DNA of 64,000 nucleotides from CAISIP01 sp031396205 (GTDB lineage Bacteria > Pseudomonadota > Gammaproteobacteria > Burkholderiales > Burkholderiaceae_C): contig JANNKH010000114.1 in assembly GCA_031396205.1 (NCBI GenBank), positions 15,434 through 79,433 on the forward strand, given 5' to 3'. Below, in pieces: positions 7,489 to 17,406 of this stretch. The first letter of the stretch is position 1; every line of letters begins with the position of its first letter. Position numbers and translations under genes: made by a program. Below the pieces are notes generated by a model. It ran no database searches. It saw only the letters and a list, made by a program, of their open reading frames with translations, and was not told where the DNA came from.

Positions 7489-8658
7489 TCAGGCGTGCAA
7501 CACCGGTTCCATCGCGCCCGCGCGGGCCACCGGTTTGAGCTTGTCCAGCGCCGCACGGAGATGGCCCACGGTACGTTCGATGTTGTGCAATTTTTCCAGC
7601 CCGAACAGGCCGATACGGAAGCTCTGGAAACCCGCCCCCTCGTCGCACTGCAACGGCACGCCAGCGGCGGTCTGCAGGCCCAGGCCCAGAAACTTCTTGC
7701 CCGACTGGATGCCCGCATCGTCGGTGTAGCTGACCACCACCCCCGGCGCCTGGAAACCCGGCGCGGCCACACTGGCAAGGCCATGCTCTGCCAGCAGGGC
7801 CCGGACCGCGTCGCCCAATGCCTGCTGCTCCGCATGCAACCGTGCAAAGCCATAAGCACGGGTTTCGAACATCACGTCGCGCAGTCGGGTCAGGGCGTCG
7901 GTCGGCATGGTGGCATGGTAGGCATGGCCGCCTGCCTCATAGGCCTCCATGATCTGCAGCCATTTGCGCAGGTCGCAGGCAAAACTGCTGCTGGTGGTCG
8001 AATCGATATGCTTGCGGGCGGCCTCGCTGAGCATCACCATCGCGCAGCATGGCGAACTGCTCCAACCCTTTTGCGGCGCGCTGACCAGCACATCGACGCC
8101 ACAGGCCTGCATATCGACCCAGATCGTGCCCGAGGCAATGCAGTCAAGCACGAACAGGCCACCCACCGCATGCACCGCGTCGCCAACCGCACGCAGGTAG
8201 TCGTCGGGCAGCATCATGCCGCTGGCGGTTTCCACATGCGGCGCGAACACCAGCGCCGGTTTGCTGGCCCGGATGCTGGCCACGACCTCGTCGATCGGTA
8301 CCGGCGCAAACGGTGCCTGCGGGCCTTCGCCGATACGGCGTGCCTTGTGGATGATGGCCTCGGCCGGGATCTTGCCCATGTCGAAGATCTGGCTCCAGCG
8401 GTAGCTGAACCAGCCGTTGCGGATCACCAGCACCTTTTGGTCATGCGCGAACTGGCGCGCCACGGCCTCCATGCCGAAGGTGCCGCTGCCCGGCACGATG
8501 ACCGCGCTGTGCGCGTGGTAGACCTCCTTGAGCACGCCGGAGATGTCCTTCATCACACCCTGGAAGCTGCCGGACATGTGGTTCAGCGCGCGATCGGTGT
8601 AGACCACCGAGTATTCGAGCAGACCGTTGGGGTCTACATGGGGCAGTAATCCTGGCAT
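7489..8658 (-). CDS. Class V aminotransferase (alanine/serine-glyoxylate type)
   Basis: The 389-residue PLP enzyme starts MPGLLPHVDPNGLLEYSVVY. The frame is open further upstream, but the ATG at 8658 has GGAG in place. PGSGTFGMEA is the cofactor-phosphate region, FVLDCIASGT carries the aspartate that pairs with the pyridine nitrogen, and SAPQKGWSSSP holds the Schiff-base lysine. The family includes AGXT-type aminotransferases that pass amino groups to glyoxylate or pyruvate. The donor substrate cannot be assigned. It ends upstream of the LON-domain gene and follows the carboxyltransferase gene on the same strand. Confidence 0.9.
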   Translation of the reverse strand: MPGLLPHVDPNGLLEYSVVYTDRALNHMSGSFQGVMKDISGVLKEVYHAHSAVIVPGSGTFGMEAVARQFAHDQKVLVIRNGWFSYRWSQIFDMGKIPAEAIIHKARRIGEGPQAPFAPVPIDEVVASIRASKPALVFAPHVETASGMMLPDDYLRAVGDAVHAVGGLFVLDCIASGTIWVDMQACGVDVLVSAPQKGWSSSPCCAMVMLSEAARKHIDSTTSSSFACDLRKWLQIMEAYEAGGHAYHATMPTDALTRLRDVMFETRAYGFARLHAEQQALGDAVRALLAEHGLASVAAPGFQAPGVVVSYTDDAGIQSGKKFLGLGLQTAAGVPLQCDEGAGFQSFRIGLFGLEKLHNIERTVGHLRAALDKLKPVARAGAMEPVLHA

Positions 8659-8753
8659 GATGATCTCCGATAAGGCAAAAGCACATTTTGGCAGACTGGT
8701 GCAATTTGGTACACACTGAAGCCAGCTTGCACCCTTGCTGAGGGAATGACAAT

Positions 8754-10604
8754 TTACCAGCTGTCGATCGATAAGCTGGCTGCCGGTCCGACAACGCTCG
8801 AAGCGAGGCTGCGAACGACCCACGGGCGTGTCTCGGCCGGATCGATCACCGCATCGATCTCCAGCGTCGCAGCCATATTGAGCGCGCTTCCCTTTTCGTA
8901 TTGCACATCGACCAGTCGCTGGAACAAGGCATCACGTTCGGCGCCTTCGGGCACCGCCCCCAGTTCCCTGCGGTAACCCAGGCGCACCGCGCCTTCGAGC
9001 CCCATGCCACCGAATTCGCCGCTTGGCCAGGACAGGGTTGCCATTGGCGCGTGAAAGCCCCCGGCCGCCATGGCCATCGCCCCAAGGCCATAGCCCTTGC
9101 GCAGCACCACGCTGACGAACGGCACCCGCAGATGGGCGGCGGCTATGAACATGCGGCTGACATGGCGCACCTGGGCCAGCTCCTCGATCTGCGGACCGAC
9201 CATGAATCCCGGTGTGTCGACGAGACTCACGATGGGCAGGCCGTGCGCATTGCACAACTGCATGAAGCGCGCCGCTTTGTCGGCGGCATCGGCATCGATG
9301 GCGCCGCCCAGGTGCAGCGGGTTGTTGGCCATCAGTCCCACGGCACGGCCTTCGATACGCGCCAGCGCAATATGGATCCCGACACCGAACCCGGTGCGCA
9401 GCGGCAACAGGCTATGCATGTCGACCAATCCGGCCAGTGCGGCGCGGCTGTCGTAGACACGCAGACGGTTCTGCGGCACGACGTCGCGCAAGGCAGCTGC
9501 ATCGGGCGCCGTCCACGCAAGCACACCGCCCTGGAAAAAGGCCAGGTATTGCTGCGCCAGCCGAACCGCCTGTGCCTCGTCGCCAGCCAGGATGTCGATG
9601 ACCCCATTGCGATGCTGAATATCGGACGGCCCGATCTGCTCGGGCCGATACACGCCTAGCCCGCCGCCTTCGACCATGGCCGGCCCACCCATGCCAATAT
9701 TGCTGTCCTGCGTGGCAACGATCACGTCGCAGCAGCCAAGCAGGGCGGCGTTGCCGGCAAAGCAGCGCCCGGCGACGATACCGATCACCGGCAGCTGGCC
9801 ATTGAGCCGCGCAAAGCTGGCAAAGGTGGCCACATGCAGGCCGGCCACGATCGGCATGTCGACATCGCCCGGGCGGCCGCCGCCGCCTTCGGCAAACAAT
9901 ATCACCGGCAATTTGTTCTGCAGCGCGATGCCCAGCATGCGATCGGTTTTCTGGTGGTTGCGCATGCCTTGCGTGCCGGCCAGCACGGTGGCGTCATAGG
10001 CCATGGCCACCACACGGCTGCGCTCGGGGCCAAACAGTGCCGCGTTGACGGTTCCGATGCCGGTCACCATGCCGTCGGCCGGCGTGTTGCGCATCAGGTC
10101 ATCCTCGCTGCGCCGTGTGCGCTGCGCGGCCACGGCCAGCGCGCCGTACTCCTGAAACGAGCCCGGGTCGCACAGATCGGCCAGGTTCTCGCGGGCGCTG
10201 CGCAGGCCCAGCGCATGGCGCTTGTCGATCGCCACCGGTCGGCTCGCGTCGGCGGTCAGGGCCTGGCGGTCCAGTACCCGCTGCAGATCGAGACGGACCC
10301 GCGCAGCAGCGTTGTCGGCCGGCGTCGGATCGCTGTCCGCGGACACGGTCGGGCTGTTCGTGGCCCGGATGCCATCGCCACTTGCGAGCATCGGGTCGAT
10401 GCGCAGCAACACCTGCCCCTGTTCCACCACCTCGCCCTGCGCCGCGAACAGCCCGGCCACCCGGCCCGCCGTCGGCGCGTGCAACGCATGCTCCATCTTC
10501 ATGGCTTCGAGCACCACCAGCAGATCACCGGCAGCCACAGGATCGCCGGCCTTGACCAGCCATTGCACGATCTGGGATTGCAGCGGCGACGTGATGGAGT
10601 TCAT
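8754..10604 (-). CDS. Biotinyl-domain / acyl-CoA carboxyltransferase fusion
   Basis: This 616-residue protein opens with a biotinyl domain (residues 1-70; EAMKMEH with the biotin-accepting lysine at K36) and a Pro/Ala linker. A full carboxyltransferase with both halves follows, including GARENLADL-like SARENLADLCD, GEGGGGRPGD-like EGGGGRPGDVDMP, and the second half with PLHLGGAIDADAADKAARFM and VDTPGFMVGPQ. It should carry CO2 on biotin and transfer it to an acyl-CoA. The usual biotin carboxylase subunit is not next to it in the window, so it must be supplied elsewhere. The acyl-CoA specificity is not readable. It is divergent from the MFS gene at 10717. Confidence 0.88.
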   Translation of the reverse strand: MNSITSPLQSQIVQWLVKAGDPVAAGDLLVVLEAMKMEHALHAPTAGRVAGLFAAQGEVVEQGQVLLRIDPMLASGDGIRATNSPTVSADSDPTPADNAAARVRLDLQRVLDRQALTADASRPVAIDKRHALGLRSARENLADLCDPGSFQEYGALAVAAQRTRRSEDDLMRNTPADGMVTGIGTVNAALFGPERSRVVAMAYDATVLAGTQGMRNHQKTDRMLGIALQNKLPVILFAEGGGGRPGDVDMPIVAGLHVATFASFARLNGQLPVIGIVAGRCFAGNAALLGCCDVIVATQDSNIGMGGPAMVEGGGLGVYRPEQIGPSDIQHRNGVIDILAGDEAQAVRLAQQYLAFFQGGVLAWTAPDAAALRDVVPQNRLRVYDSRAALAGLVDMHSLLPLRTGFGVGIHIALARIEGRAVGLMANNPLHLGGAIDADAADKAARFMQLCNAHGLPIVSLVDTPGFMVGPQIEELAQVRHVSRMFIAAAHLRVPFVSVVLRKGYGLGAMAMAAGGFHAPMATLSWPSGEFGGMGLEGAVRLGYRRELGAVPEGAERDALFQRLVDVQYEKGSALNMAATLEIDAVIDPAETRPWVVRSLASSVVGPAASLSIDSW

Positions 10605-10716
10605 GCCGGCGATTTTGCGTCAGGCGCGATGCCACGCAGCGTCAAGCTGGCGACAGACCAAGGAATTGCCATTGGCCACCGCTGACGTAATATGCGCTTC
10701 GCCCCATCGGCACACC

Positions 10717-11931
10717 ATGCGCGACGCAAGACCCCCACTTCCCTGGCACGTCCCGCTGATATTTGCGCTGACATTCGTCGTGCATTACCTCGATCGCAAC
10801 GTGATCGCGTTCGCCTTGCCGCGCATGGCGCAGGAGCTGCGCTGGAGCGACCGCCAGTTGGGCGAGTACGGCCAGTACCTGCTGGGCGCGTTCTTTCTCA
10901 GCTATGGCCTGGCGCAACTGCTGCTGTCGGGCGCGGCGGAGCGTTTTGGCGCCAAGCGCAGCCTGGTGCTGGTAATCATCGGCTTTTCCTGCGTCAGCAT
11001 GGCCATGGGCCCGCTCGGCGGCTCGCTGGCGATGCTGGTCGGGTTGCGACTGCTGCTGGGCGTCGCTGAATCGGTGCATGTGCCCATGATGGGGGTGATC
11101 ACGTCGCAGTTGTTTCCACAGCGGGTGCGCGCGCGCGCCAATGCGATCTGGAACGTCGGCATCATCGTTGCCACCGCAACCGGTGCGCTGATCACGATTC
11201 CCATCATCGTGACCTGGGGTTGGCGTAACGGTTTCATCATCATCGGTGCGGCCGGCCTGTTGCTGGCGCTGCCCTTGGTACTGCTGTTCGTGCCATACAC
11301 CAAGCCGGCGCCGCGCCCGCCGACTGCGCGGGCCCGCAGCTATCGGCGCAAGCCCGATTACTGGCTGTACGTCAGCGTCGGGGTGCTCAACGCCTTTTGC
11401 GGTTTCGGCATACTGGGCTGGTTGCCGAGCTATTTCGTGCGTGCCAAAGGCATCGACTTTGCCGCGCTGGGCTGGCCGCTGAGCATCGTCTTTGGTGCTG
11501 GTGTCGTAGGCACGTTGGCGATCGCCTGGCTGGGCGACCATGTGCGCCGGCGCGTGCTGCTGGCTAGCGTCGGTTTCGCCGCCGCGGCGCTGGCGCTGCT
11601 GTTTGCGATTCCGGCGCGGGACTTGGTGTCGATGATCGCGTTGTTTGCGTTGGCGGTGTTCTGCCAGAGCGCGTTCCAGGCGCAAGAGCATGCGACGATC
11701 CAAAAGCTGGCCGGTGACGTGGACGTCGGCGCCGCCACTGGCACCTACAACGGCACCAGCCTGGTGATTGGCGGTGTCGTCGGCAGCATGGTGCCCGGCG
11801 CCATCGTCTCGGCCACCGGCAGCTTTGATCTGGCGCTGTCGGCCATCGCGGCGGCGGCGCTGATCGCATCCGTGCTGGCGGGATGGCTGGCATTCAGGAT
11901 GAAGGAGGGTGCGGATGGTGCAAGCGATTGA
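10717..11931 (+). CDS. MFS transporter
   Basis: About 404 residues, starting MRDARPPLPWHVPLIFALTF. It has twelve hydrophobic stretches in two halves. LDRNVIAFALPRMAQEL leads helix 1 into the first loop, ERFGAKRS is the loop 2-3 motif, and a positively charged loop splits the halves (about residues 195-215). The signature resembles the anion/cation symporter or glycerol-3-phosphate-like ACS branch that carries organic acids, but the substrate is not assignable. The frame is open upstream into the divergent gene; the ATG at 10717 was chosen because it begins the family-like sequence. No clear ribosome site precedes it. Confidence 0.85.
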   Translation: MRDARPPLPWHVPLIFALTFVVHYLDRNVIAFALPRMAQELRWSDRQLGEYGQYLLGAFFLSYGLAQLLLSGAAERFGAKRSLVLVIIGFSCVSMAMGPLGGSLAMLVGLRLLLGVAESVHVPMMGVITSQLFPQRVRARANAIWNVGIIVATATGALITIPIIVTWGWRNGFIIIGAAGLLLALPLVLLFVPYTKPAPRPPTARARSYRRKPDYWLYVSVGVLNAFCGFGILGWLPSYFVRAKGIDFAALGWPLSIVFGAGVVGTLAIAWLGDHVRRRVLLASVGFAAAALALLFAIPARDLVSMIALFALAVFCQSAFQAQEHATIQKLAGDVDVGAATGTYNGTSLVIGGVVGSMVPGAIVSATGSFDLALSAIAAAALIASVLAGWLAFRMKEGADGASD

Positions 11932-12036
11932 GCTGCGCCGGATGGCAATGGCGACCCTGCCCCAGGGCCTCACGTTCAGCCGAACCCGCCACCGCGCAGC
12001 TGCCACCGCGCCGGCCGTGATGACGGCTCCGGCGCC

Positions 12037-13476
12037 ATGACCAGCGCGCTCCCTGCGCAAGGCCGCGACCCGCAGCAGATACTGGCCGAGCTGGCGCAAT
12101 TCGGCGAACACGACCCGCAATACAAGGAGGGCCGTCTGTGGAGCCTGGTCTATTACCTGGACGAGGACTACCATGCGTTTCAGGGCCAGGCCTACCAGCA
12201 GTTCGCGTCCGCCAATGGGCTCAATCCCACCGCGTTCAAAAGCCTCAAGCGCTTCGAGAACGCCATCATCGCCACCACCGCCGAGCTGCACCACGGCACG
12301 CCCGAGGTCTGCGGCGTCGTCACATCGGGGGGCACCGAGAGCTGCCTGCTGGCCGTCAAGACCTACCGCGACATGGCGCGGGCAATGCGCGGCGTGCGCA
12401 AGCCCGAGATGGTACTGCCGCGCACCGCCCATGTGGCCTGGTTCAAGGCCTCGGAATATTTCGGCGTGCGCATCCGGCTGCTGGATCTGGATGCGCAGCT
12501 GCGCGCCGACGCAGGCCGACTCGACAAGCTGATCAACCGCAACACCGTGATGGTGCTGGGTTCGGCACCGGAATATCCGCACGGCACGATCGACCCGATC
12601 GAAGCGATGGCAGCCATCACCCAGCGCCGCGCCATCCCACTGCATGTGGATGCCTGCGTGGGCGGCTTCATCCTGCCGTTCATGGAGATGAACGGTATCC
12701 AGGTGCCGCGCTGGGACTACCGGGTGCCAGGGGTCACGTCGATCTCGGCCGATCTGCACAAGTACGGCTATGCGTCCAAGGGCGTATCGACCATTACCTA
12801 CCGCACGCTGGACATGCTGAAACACCAGATGTTCGTGCATGCCGACTGGCCCGGAGGTGTATTCGCGTCTCCGGCCCTGCTCGGCACCCGGCCCGGCGGC
12901 GCTTACGCCGCCGCATGGGCGGCGCTGCAGTATTTCGGCCAATCCGGCTATCGCGATCTGGCGTCACGCACGATGCAGGCCTTCGAACGCATGCGCGATG
13001 GCGTCAAGGCAATACCCGAGCTGTGCGTGCTGGGCGACCCCAGCGGGCCGCTGCTGGCCTATGGCGCGCGCAACAAGGCGGTGAATATGTTCGCGGTCGG
13101 CGACCAGATGGAGTTGCGCGGCTGGCAGGTGAACCGGCTGCAGAAACCCGACGGCCTGCACGCGATGATCACCGCCCGGCATCTGGACGTGATGGACGAC
13201 TACCTGCGCGACCTGCAGGCTTCGGTTGCCGCCGTCAAGGCCGACCCGTCGCTGGCAGCCAAGGGCGGCGCGGCCACCTACGGCATGATGGCCCACATAC
13301 CGTTGCGCGGCATGGTCAAAGGCAAGGTGCTCGACCTGTTCGCCAACCTGTACAAGGCCGGCGGAGGTGCGATCGACCTGGGCTCGGCGGCGGGCACGGC
13401 GCCGGGGCAGGAACAGGCACGCGAACCATTGGCCGAGCGGCTGGCGCGTTGGTACGTGGATTTCAAACAGCGTTGA
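12037..13476 (+). CDS. PLP-dependent group II decarboxylase / sphingosine-1-phosphate-lyase-like enzyme
   Basis: The 479-residue protein has the fold type I PLP pattern of S1P lyases and glutamate decarboxylases. TSGGTESCLLAVKTYRD contacts the cofactor phosphate, PLHVDACVGGFILPF holds the aspartate, and SADLHKYGYASKG carries the Schiff-base lysine. The N-terminal KEGRLWSLVYYLDEDYHAF region fits S1P-lyase-like proteins, which cleave a C-C bond of phosphorylated amino alcohols. Bacterial relatives have mixed or unknown substrates, so decarboxylase and lyase roles both remain possible. It lies 105 bases behind the MFS gene and may share its transcript. Confidence 0.85.
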   Translation: MTSALPAQGRDPQQILAELAQFGEHDPQYKEGRLWSLVYYLDEDYHAFQGQAYQQFASANGLNPTAFKSLKRFENAIIATTAELHHGTPEVCGVVTSGGTESCLLAVKTYRDMARAMRGVRKPEMVLPRTAHVAWFKASEYFGVRIRLLDLDAQLRADAGRLDKLINRNTVMVLGSAPEYPHGTIDPIEAMAAITQRRAIPLHVDACVGGFILPFMEMNGIQVPRWDYRVPGVTSISADLHKYGYASKGVSTITYRTLDMLKHQMFVHADWPGGVFASPALLGTRPGGAYAAAWAALQYFGQSGYRDLASRTMQAFERMRDGVKAIPELCVLGDPSGPLLAYGARNKAVNMFAVGDQMELRGWQVNRLQKPDGLHAMITARHLDVMDDYLRDLQASVAAVKADPSLAAKGGAATYGMMAHIPLRGMVKGKVLDLFANLYKAGGGAIDLGSAAGTAPGQEQAREPLAERLARWYVDFKQR

Positions 13477-13795
13477 TCGCGAAGCAAAAGCCAAGGCGTC
13501 GTCCCGCCATCGTGGGCCGATCGCCAGGAGACGGACCTGGCGCGATCGCCTGCAAACCAGTTTTCCATTCGGGACCGGGGCCAGGGTCGGCGCCATTTTC
13601 ACCAGTTTTACCCACTGGTAAACCCCGATGGCGGATGCCCGTTTGCAGGGCCAGAATTCCAGCCTCAGACCGGGGCGGTCGAATCAAAATGCCCGTGATG
13701 GCAAGCGGTTCTGAAGGCGCCATGCCGTCACCTGCAAACCGTGGGATAACATGCCACGTCGACGTTCCAGTCCCATTTTTCCGAAGGAGTTCCCC
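13477..13795 (+). promoter_or_regulatory. 319-base leader of the peptide ABC operon with overlapping dyads
   Basis: No gene is visible. Two overlapping inverted repeats occur at 13601-13622: ACCAGT/ACTGGT with a seven-base centre, and TTTACC/GGTAAA around CACT. They look like a regulator site ahead of the peptide-importer operon, or its promoter region. AAGGAG at 13784-13789 is the ribosome site for the GTG at 13796. Confidence 0.4.
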
Positions 13796-15391
13796 GTGAA
13801 AACCATGTTTATCCGTTCCGCCGCCGCATTGGCGGTCGCCAGCGCATTCGCATTGCCTGCCACCGTGCTGGCCGCCACACCCAAAGACACGCTGGTCGTG
13901 ACCTGGGCCATCGACGACATCATCACGATGGACCCGGGCGAGGCGTTCGAAATCTCGGCTGGCGAGGTGATGGGCAACTCGTATGACCGGCTGTTGCGCT
14001 ATGACGTGAACGACCCGTCCAAGCTTGTCGCCGATGTGGCCACCAAGTGGAGTGTTTCAGCCGACGGCAAGACCTATAGCTTCGAATTGCGGCCGGGCGT
14101 CAAGTTCGCGTCGGGCAATGCCCTGACGGCCGAAGACGTGGTGTATTCGCTGCAACGCGCCGTCATCCTGGACAAGACGCCGGCCTTCATCCTGACCCAG
14201 TTCGGCCTGACCAAGGACAATGTCAAGGACAAGATCAAGCAGACCGGCCCGCTCACGCTGACGATGGAAACCGACCAGTCTTACGCGCCGACATTCGTCT
14301 ACAACTGCCTGACCGCCAATATCGCATCGATCGTCGACAAGAAGCTGCTGATGTCCAAGGAGGCCAATGGCGACATGGGCTATGGCTGGCTCAAGACCAA
14401 TTACGCCGGCTCTGGTCCGATGAAGCTGCGCGAATGGCGTGCCAATGAGGTGGTGGCGCTGGAGCGCAATGACAACTACTACGGCGAGAAGTCCAAACTG
14501 GCGCGCGTCATCTACCGCCACGTGAAGGAAGCGGCGACCCAGCGCCTGATGCTGGAAAAAGGCGACGCCGATATCGCCCGCAACCTGCAGCCGCAGGACC
14601 TGGAGGCCCTGGCCAGCAACAAGGATATCAAGACCACCGCCACGCCCAAGGGCACAGTCTGGTATTTCAGCTTGAACCAGAAAAATCCGATCCTGGCCAA
14701 ACCCGAAGTGCGCGAAGCCTTCAAGTGGCTGATCGACTACGACGCCATTGGCGCAACGATGATCAAGAACGTCGGCGTCGTGCACCAGAACTTCCTGCCG
14801 GTCGGCCTGCTGGGTGCGAGCACCGACAAGCCCTACAAGCTCGACGTCGACAAGGCCAAGGCCTTGCTGGCCAAGGCGGGCTATCCGAACGGCTTCAAGA
14901 TCACGATGGACATGCGCACCACGCAACCGATCCAGGGCATGACCGAGGCATTCCAGCAGACCGCCAAACGCGCCGGCATCGACATCGACATCCTGCCAGG
15001 CGACGGCAAGCAGACGCTGACCAAGTACCGCTCACGCCATCACTACATCTACATCGGTGCCTGGGGCGCCTAATACTGGGATCCGCACACCAATGCCGAC
15101 ACCTTCGCACGCAACCCGAGCAATGCAGACGACGCCAAGTCCAAGCCGCTGGCATGGCGCAATGCCTGGGATATCCCCGATATGACCAAGAAGGCCGATG
15201 CCGCCGTGCTGGAACGGGATGCCAACAAGCGCAAGGCCATGTACACCGAGTTGCAGGCCGACCACCGCAAGAACAGCCCGTTCGTCATGATCGGCCAGCA
15301 GATCGAGACCGCGGCCATCCGCAGCGACATCCAGGGTTTCAAGATCGGCCCGACGTCGGATGCGACCTACATGTTCAAGGTCAGCAAATAG
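13796..15391 (+). pseudogene. Peptide ABC importer, family 5 substrate-binding protein, interrupted by in-frame TAA
   Basis: AAGGAG precedes a GTG at 13796 (VKTMFIRSAAALAVASAFAL signal peptide, cut after VLAA). The mature part is a DppA/OppA-type family 5 binding protein: WAIDDIITMDPGEAFE, LRPGVKFASGNALTAEDVVY, YAGSGPMKLREW. Codon 426 (15071-15073) is TAA in GAWGA-stop-YWDPHTNADTF, where D is expected in this family. The frame then continues intact for 105 codons to 15391 with the normal C-terminal lobe. Translation would stop about four fifths through and lose that part. All downstream operon genes are intact. A sequencing error, a recent mutation or rare readthrough are the alternatives. 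Confidence 0.8.
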
Positions 15392-15463
15392 TCCTGCGCC
15401 AGCAGTTCCGGCTTGAACGCTGCAGTCCAGTCGCCGCCCGCAAAGTCGGGCGGAGCCCGTTTC

Positions 15464-16480
15464 ATGGGCACGGTGAAGAGTCTCGTCAACTTCCTTGGGG
15501 TCATTTTCCTGACCTACCTGGGATTGCTGGCGGTGACGTTCTTCATCGGCCGTGTCATGCCGATCGACCCGGTGCTGGCGGTCGTCGGGGACCGCGCGCC
15601 AGAGCATGTGGTGCAGCGGGTGCGCGAAGAGATGGGGCTGAACAAGCCACTCTACACCCAGTTCGGCATATACCTGAAAAAGGTCGCCACCGGCGACTTC
15701 GGCACCTCGGTGCTGACGTCCAATCCGGTCATGGTGGACATCAAACGAACCTTCCCGGCCACCATCGAACTGGCCACACTGGGCATCATTCTCGGCGCCG
15801 GCCTCGGCATTCCGCTGGGGGTCTGGGCCGCAGTGCGCCGCGGCGGCATGGTCGACCAGATCGTGCGGGTGATGGGCCTGATCGGTTATTCGGTGCCGAT
15901 ATTCTGGCTCGGCCTGATGGGCCTGGTGCTGTTCTATGCCAAGCTGGGCTGGATCGCCGGGCCCGGGCGCATCGACGTCAGCTATGAATACTCGGTAACG
16001 CTGGTGAGTGGCTTCCTGCTGCTCGACACCGCGCGCCAAGGCCAGTGGGACGCGTTTCGCAACGTGTTGTCGCACCTGATCCTGCCGGCCTCGCTGCTGG
16101 GTTATTTTTCACTCGCCTACATCAGCCGCATGACGCGCTCGTTCATGCTCAATGAACTGGCGCAGGAATATGTGATCGCAGCCCGCGCCAAGGGCCTGTC
16201 GGAAACGCGGATCATCTGGCGCCATGCGCTGCGCAATGCCATGGTGCCGCTGGTGACCGTGGTGGCACTTTCCTACGCCGGCCTGCTGGAAGGCTCGGTG
16301 TTGACCGAGACCGTGTTCGCATGGCCGGGCCTGGGCCTTTACATCACCAATTCGCTGCAAAACGCCGACATGAATGCGGTGCTGGGCGGCACCATCATTG
16401 TGGGTTCGATCTTCATCGGTCTGAACCTGCTGTCGGACCTGCTCTACAAACTGCTCGACCCGCGCACCCGCACCCGATGA
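15464..16480 (+). CDS. Peptide ABC transporter permease, DppB/OppB type
   Basis: The 338-residue inner-membrane protein has the DppB layout: one N-terminal helix, a periplasmic loop (MPIDPVLAVVGDRAPEHVV) and a five-helix core with the EAA loop ARAKGLSETRIIWRHALRNA that contacts the ATPase. The ATG at 15464 has GGAG eight bases upstream. A TTG at 15413 would add 17 residues but lacks a ribosome site. It overlaps the next permease by ATGA. Together they form the channel of a di- or oligopeptide importer. Confidence 0.92.
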   Translation: MGTVKSLVNFLGVIFLTYLGLLAVTFFIGRVMPIDPVLAVVGDRAPEHVVQRVREEMGLNKPLYTQFGIYLKKVATGDFGTSVLTSNPVMVDIKRTFPATIELATLGIILGAGLGIPLGVWAAVRRGGMVDQIVRVMGLIGYSVPIFWLGLMGLVLFYAKLGWIAGPGRIDVSYEYSVTLVSGFLLLDTARQGQWDAFRNVLSHLILPASLLGYFSLAYISRMTRSFMLNELAQEYVIAARAKGLSETRIIWRHALRNAMVPLVTVVALSYAGLLEGSVLTETVFAWPGLGLYITNSLQNADMNAVLGGTIIVGSIFIGLNLLSDLLYKLLDPRTRTR

Positions 16481-17406
16481 ATAGCCCTGCTCCATCCGCC
16501 ACCAAGGAAAGCCTGCACGACTGGCTGATGTCCGAGCGCCCGCATTCGCGGCGCCAGGCATCGTTTGGGCGTGCCTATGGTGCCTGGCGCACCTTTGCGC
16601 GCAACCGGTTGGCCATGATCGGGCTGGCGATCGTCATCGCGCTGGTGCTGGTGGCGATCTTCGCCGACCAGTTGGCGCCGTATTCACCCTATATCGGCGA
16701 CTTGCGCACCACCCGTCTGCTACCGCCGTCCAGTGCGCACTGGTTCGGCACCGACGACCAGGGCCGCGACATTCTGTCACGCATCATCCACGGCTCGCGG
16801 ATCACGTTGTATGTGGTCGCGCTGGTGGCCGTGCTGGCAGCGCCCATCGGCCTGGTGGTTGGCACGGTCGCGGGTTATGCAGGCGGCTGGCTCGACGCAA
16901 CGCTGATGCGCATCACCGACATATTTCTGGCCTTCCCGCGCCTTATCCTGGCGCTGGCCTTCGTCGCCGCGCTCGGCCCCGGCATCGAGAATGCGGTGAT
17001 CGCGATCGCCATCACCTCCTGGCCGCCCTATGCGCGCATCGCGCGCGCCGAAACGCTGACGATCCGCCAGGCCGACTACATCGCCGCCGTGCAGCTGATC
17101 GGCGCATCACCGTGGCGCATCGTGCTGCGCCACATCATGCCGCTATGCGTGTCCTCGGTCATCGTGCGCGTCACGCTGGACATGGCGGGCATCATCCTGA
17201 CTGCCGCCGGCCTGGGTTTTCTGGGCCTTGGCGCGCAACCGCCGATGCCCGAATGGGGCGCGCTGATCGCCAACGGCCGACTGTACGTGCTGGACCAATG
17301 GTGGGTCGCTGCCGCGCCTGGCGCCGCGATCTTTCTGGTGTCACTGGCATTCAACCTGCTCGGTGATGGCCTGCGTGATGCGCTGGATCCGAAAGGCGTC
17401 AAATGA
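16477..17406 (+). CDS. Peptide ABC transporter permease, DppC/OppC type
   Basis: This 309-residue partner permease begins MNSPAPSATKESLHDWLMSE with a cytosolic N-tail. The DppC hallmarks follow: first helix near LAMIGLAIVIALVLVAIFAD, then HWFGTDDQGRDILSRIIHGSR, the EAA loop near VQLIGASPWRIVLRHIMPLC, and the C-terminal GLGFLGLGAQPPMPEWGALI. The start overlaps the DppB stop and the stop overlaps the ATPase start, so translation is coupled along the operon. Confidence 0.92.
   Translation: MNSPAPSATKESLHDWLMSERPHSRRQASFGRAYGAWRTFARNRLAMIGLAIVIALVLVAIFADQLAPYSPYIGDLRTTRLLPPSSAHWFGTDDQGRDILSRIIHGSRITLYVVALVAVLAAPIGLVVGTVAGYAGGWLDATLMRITDIFLAFPRLILALAFVAALGPGIENAVIAIAITSWPPYARIARAETLTIRQADYIAAVQLIGASPWRIVLRHIMPLCVSSVIVRVTLDMAGIILTAAGLGFLGLGAQPPMPEWGALIANGRLYVLDQWWVAAAPGAAIFLVSLAFNLLGDGLRDALDPKGVK

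Noticed and set aside
10642..12942. A 766-codon open frame on the minus strand opposite the MFS and decarboxylase genes.
   Set aside because: It is a GC-rich antisense shadow rich in His, Arg and Gln, with no family motif; the plus-strand genes carry clear domains.
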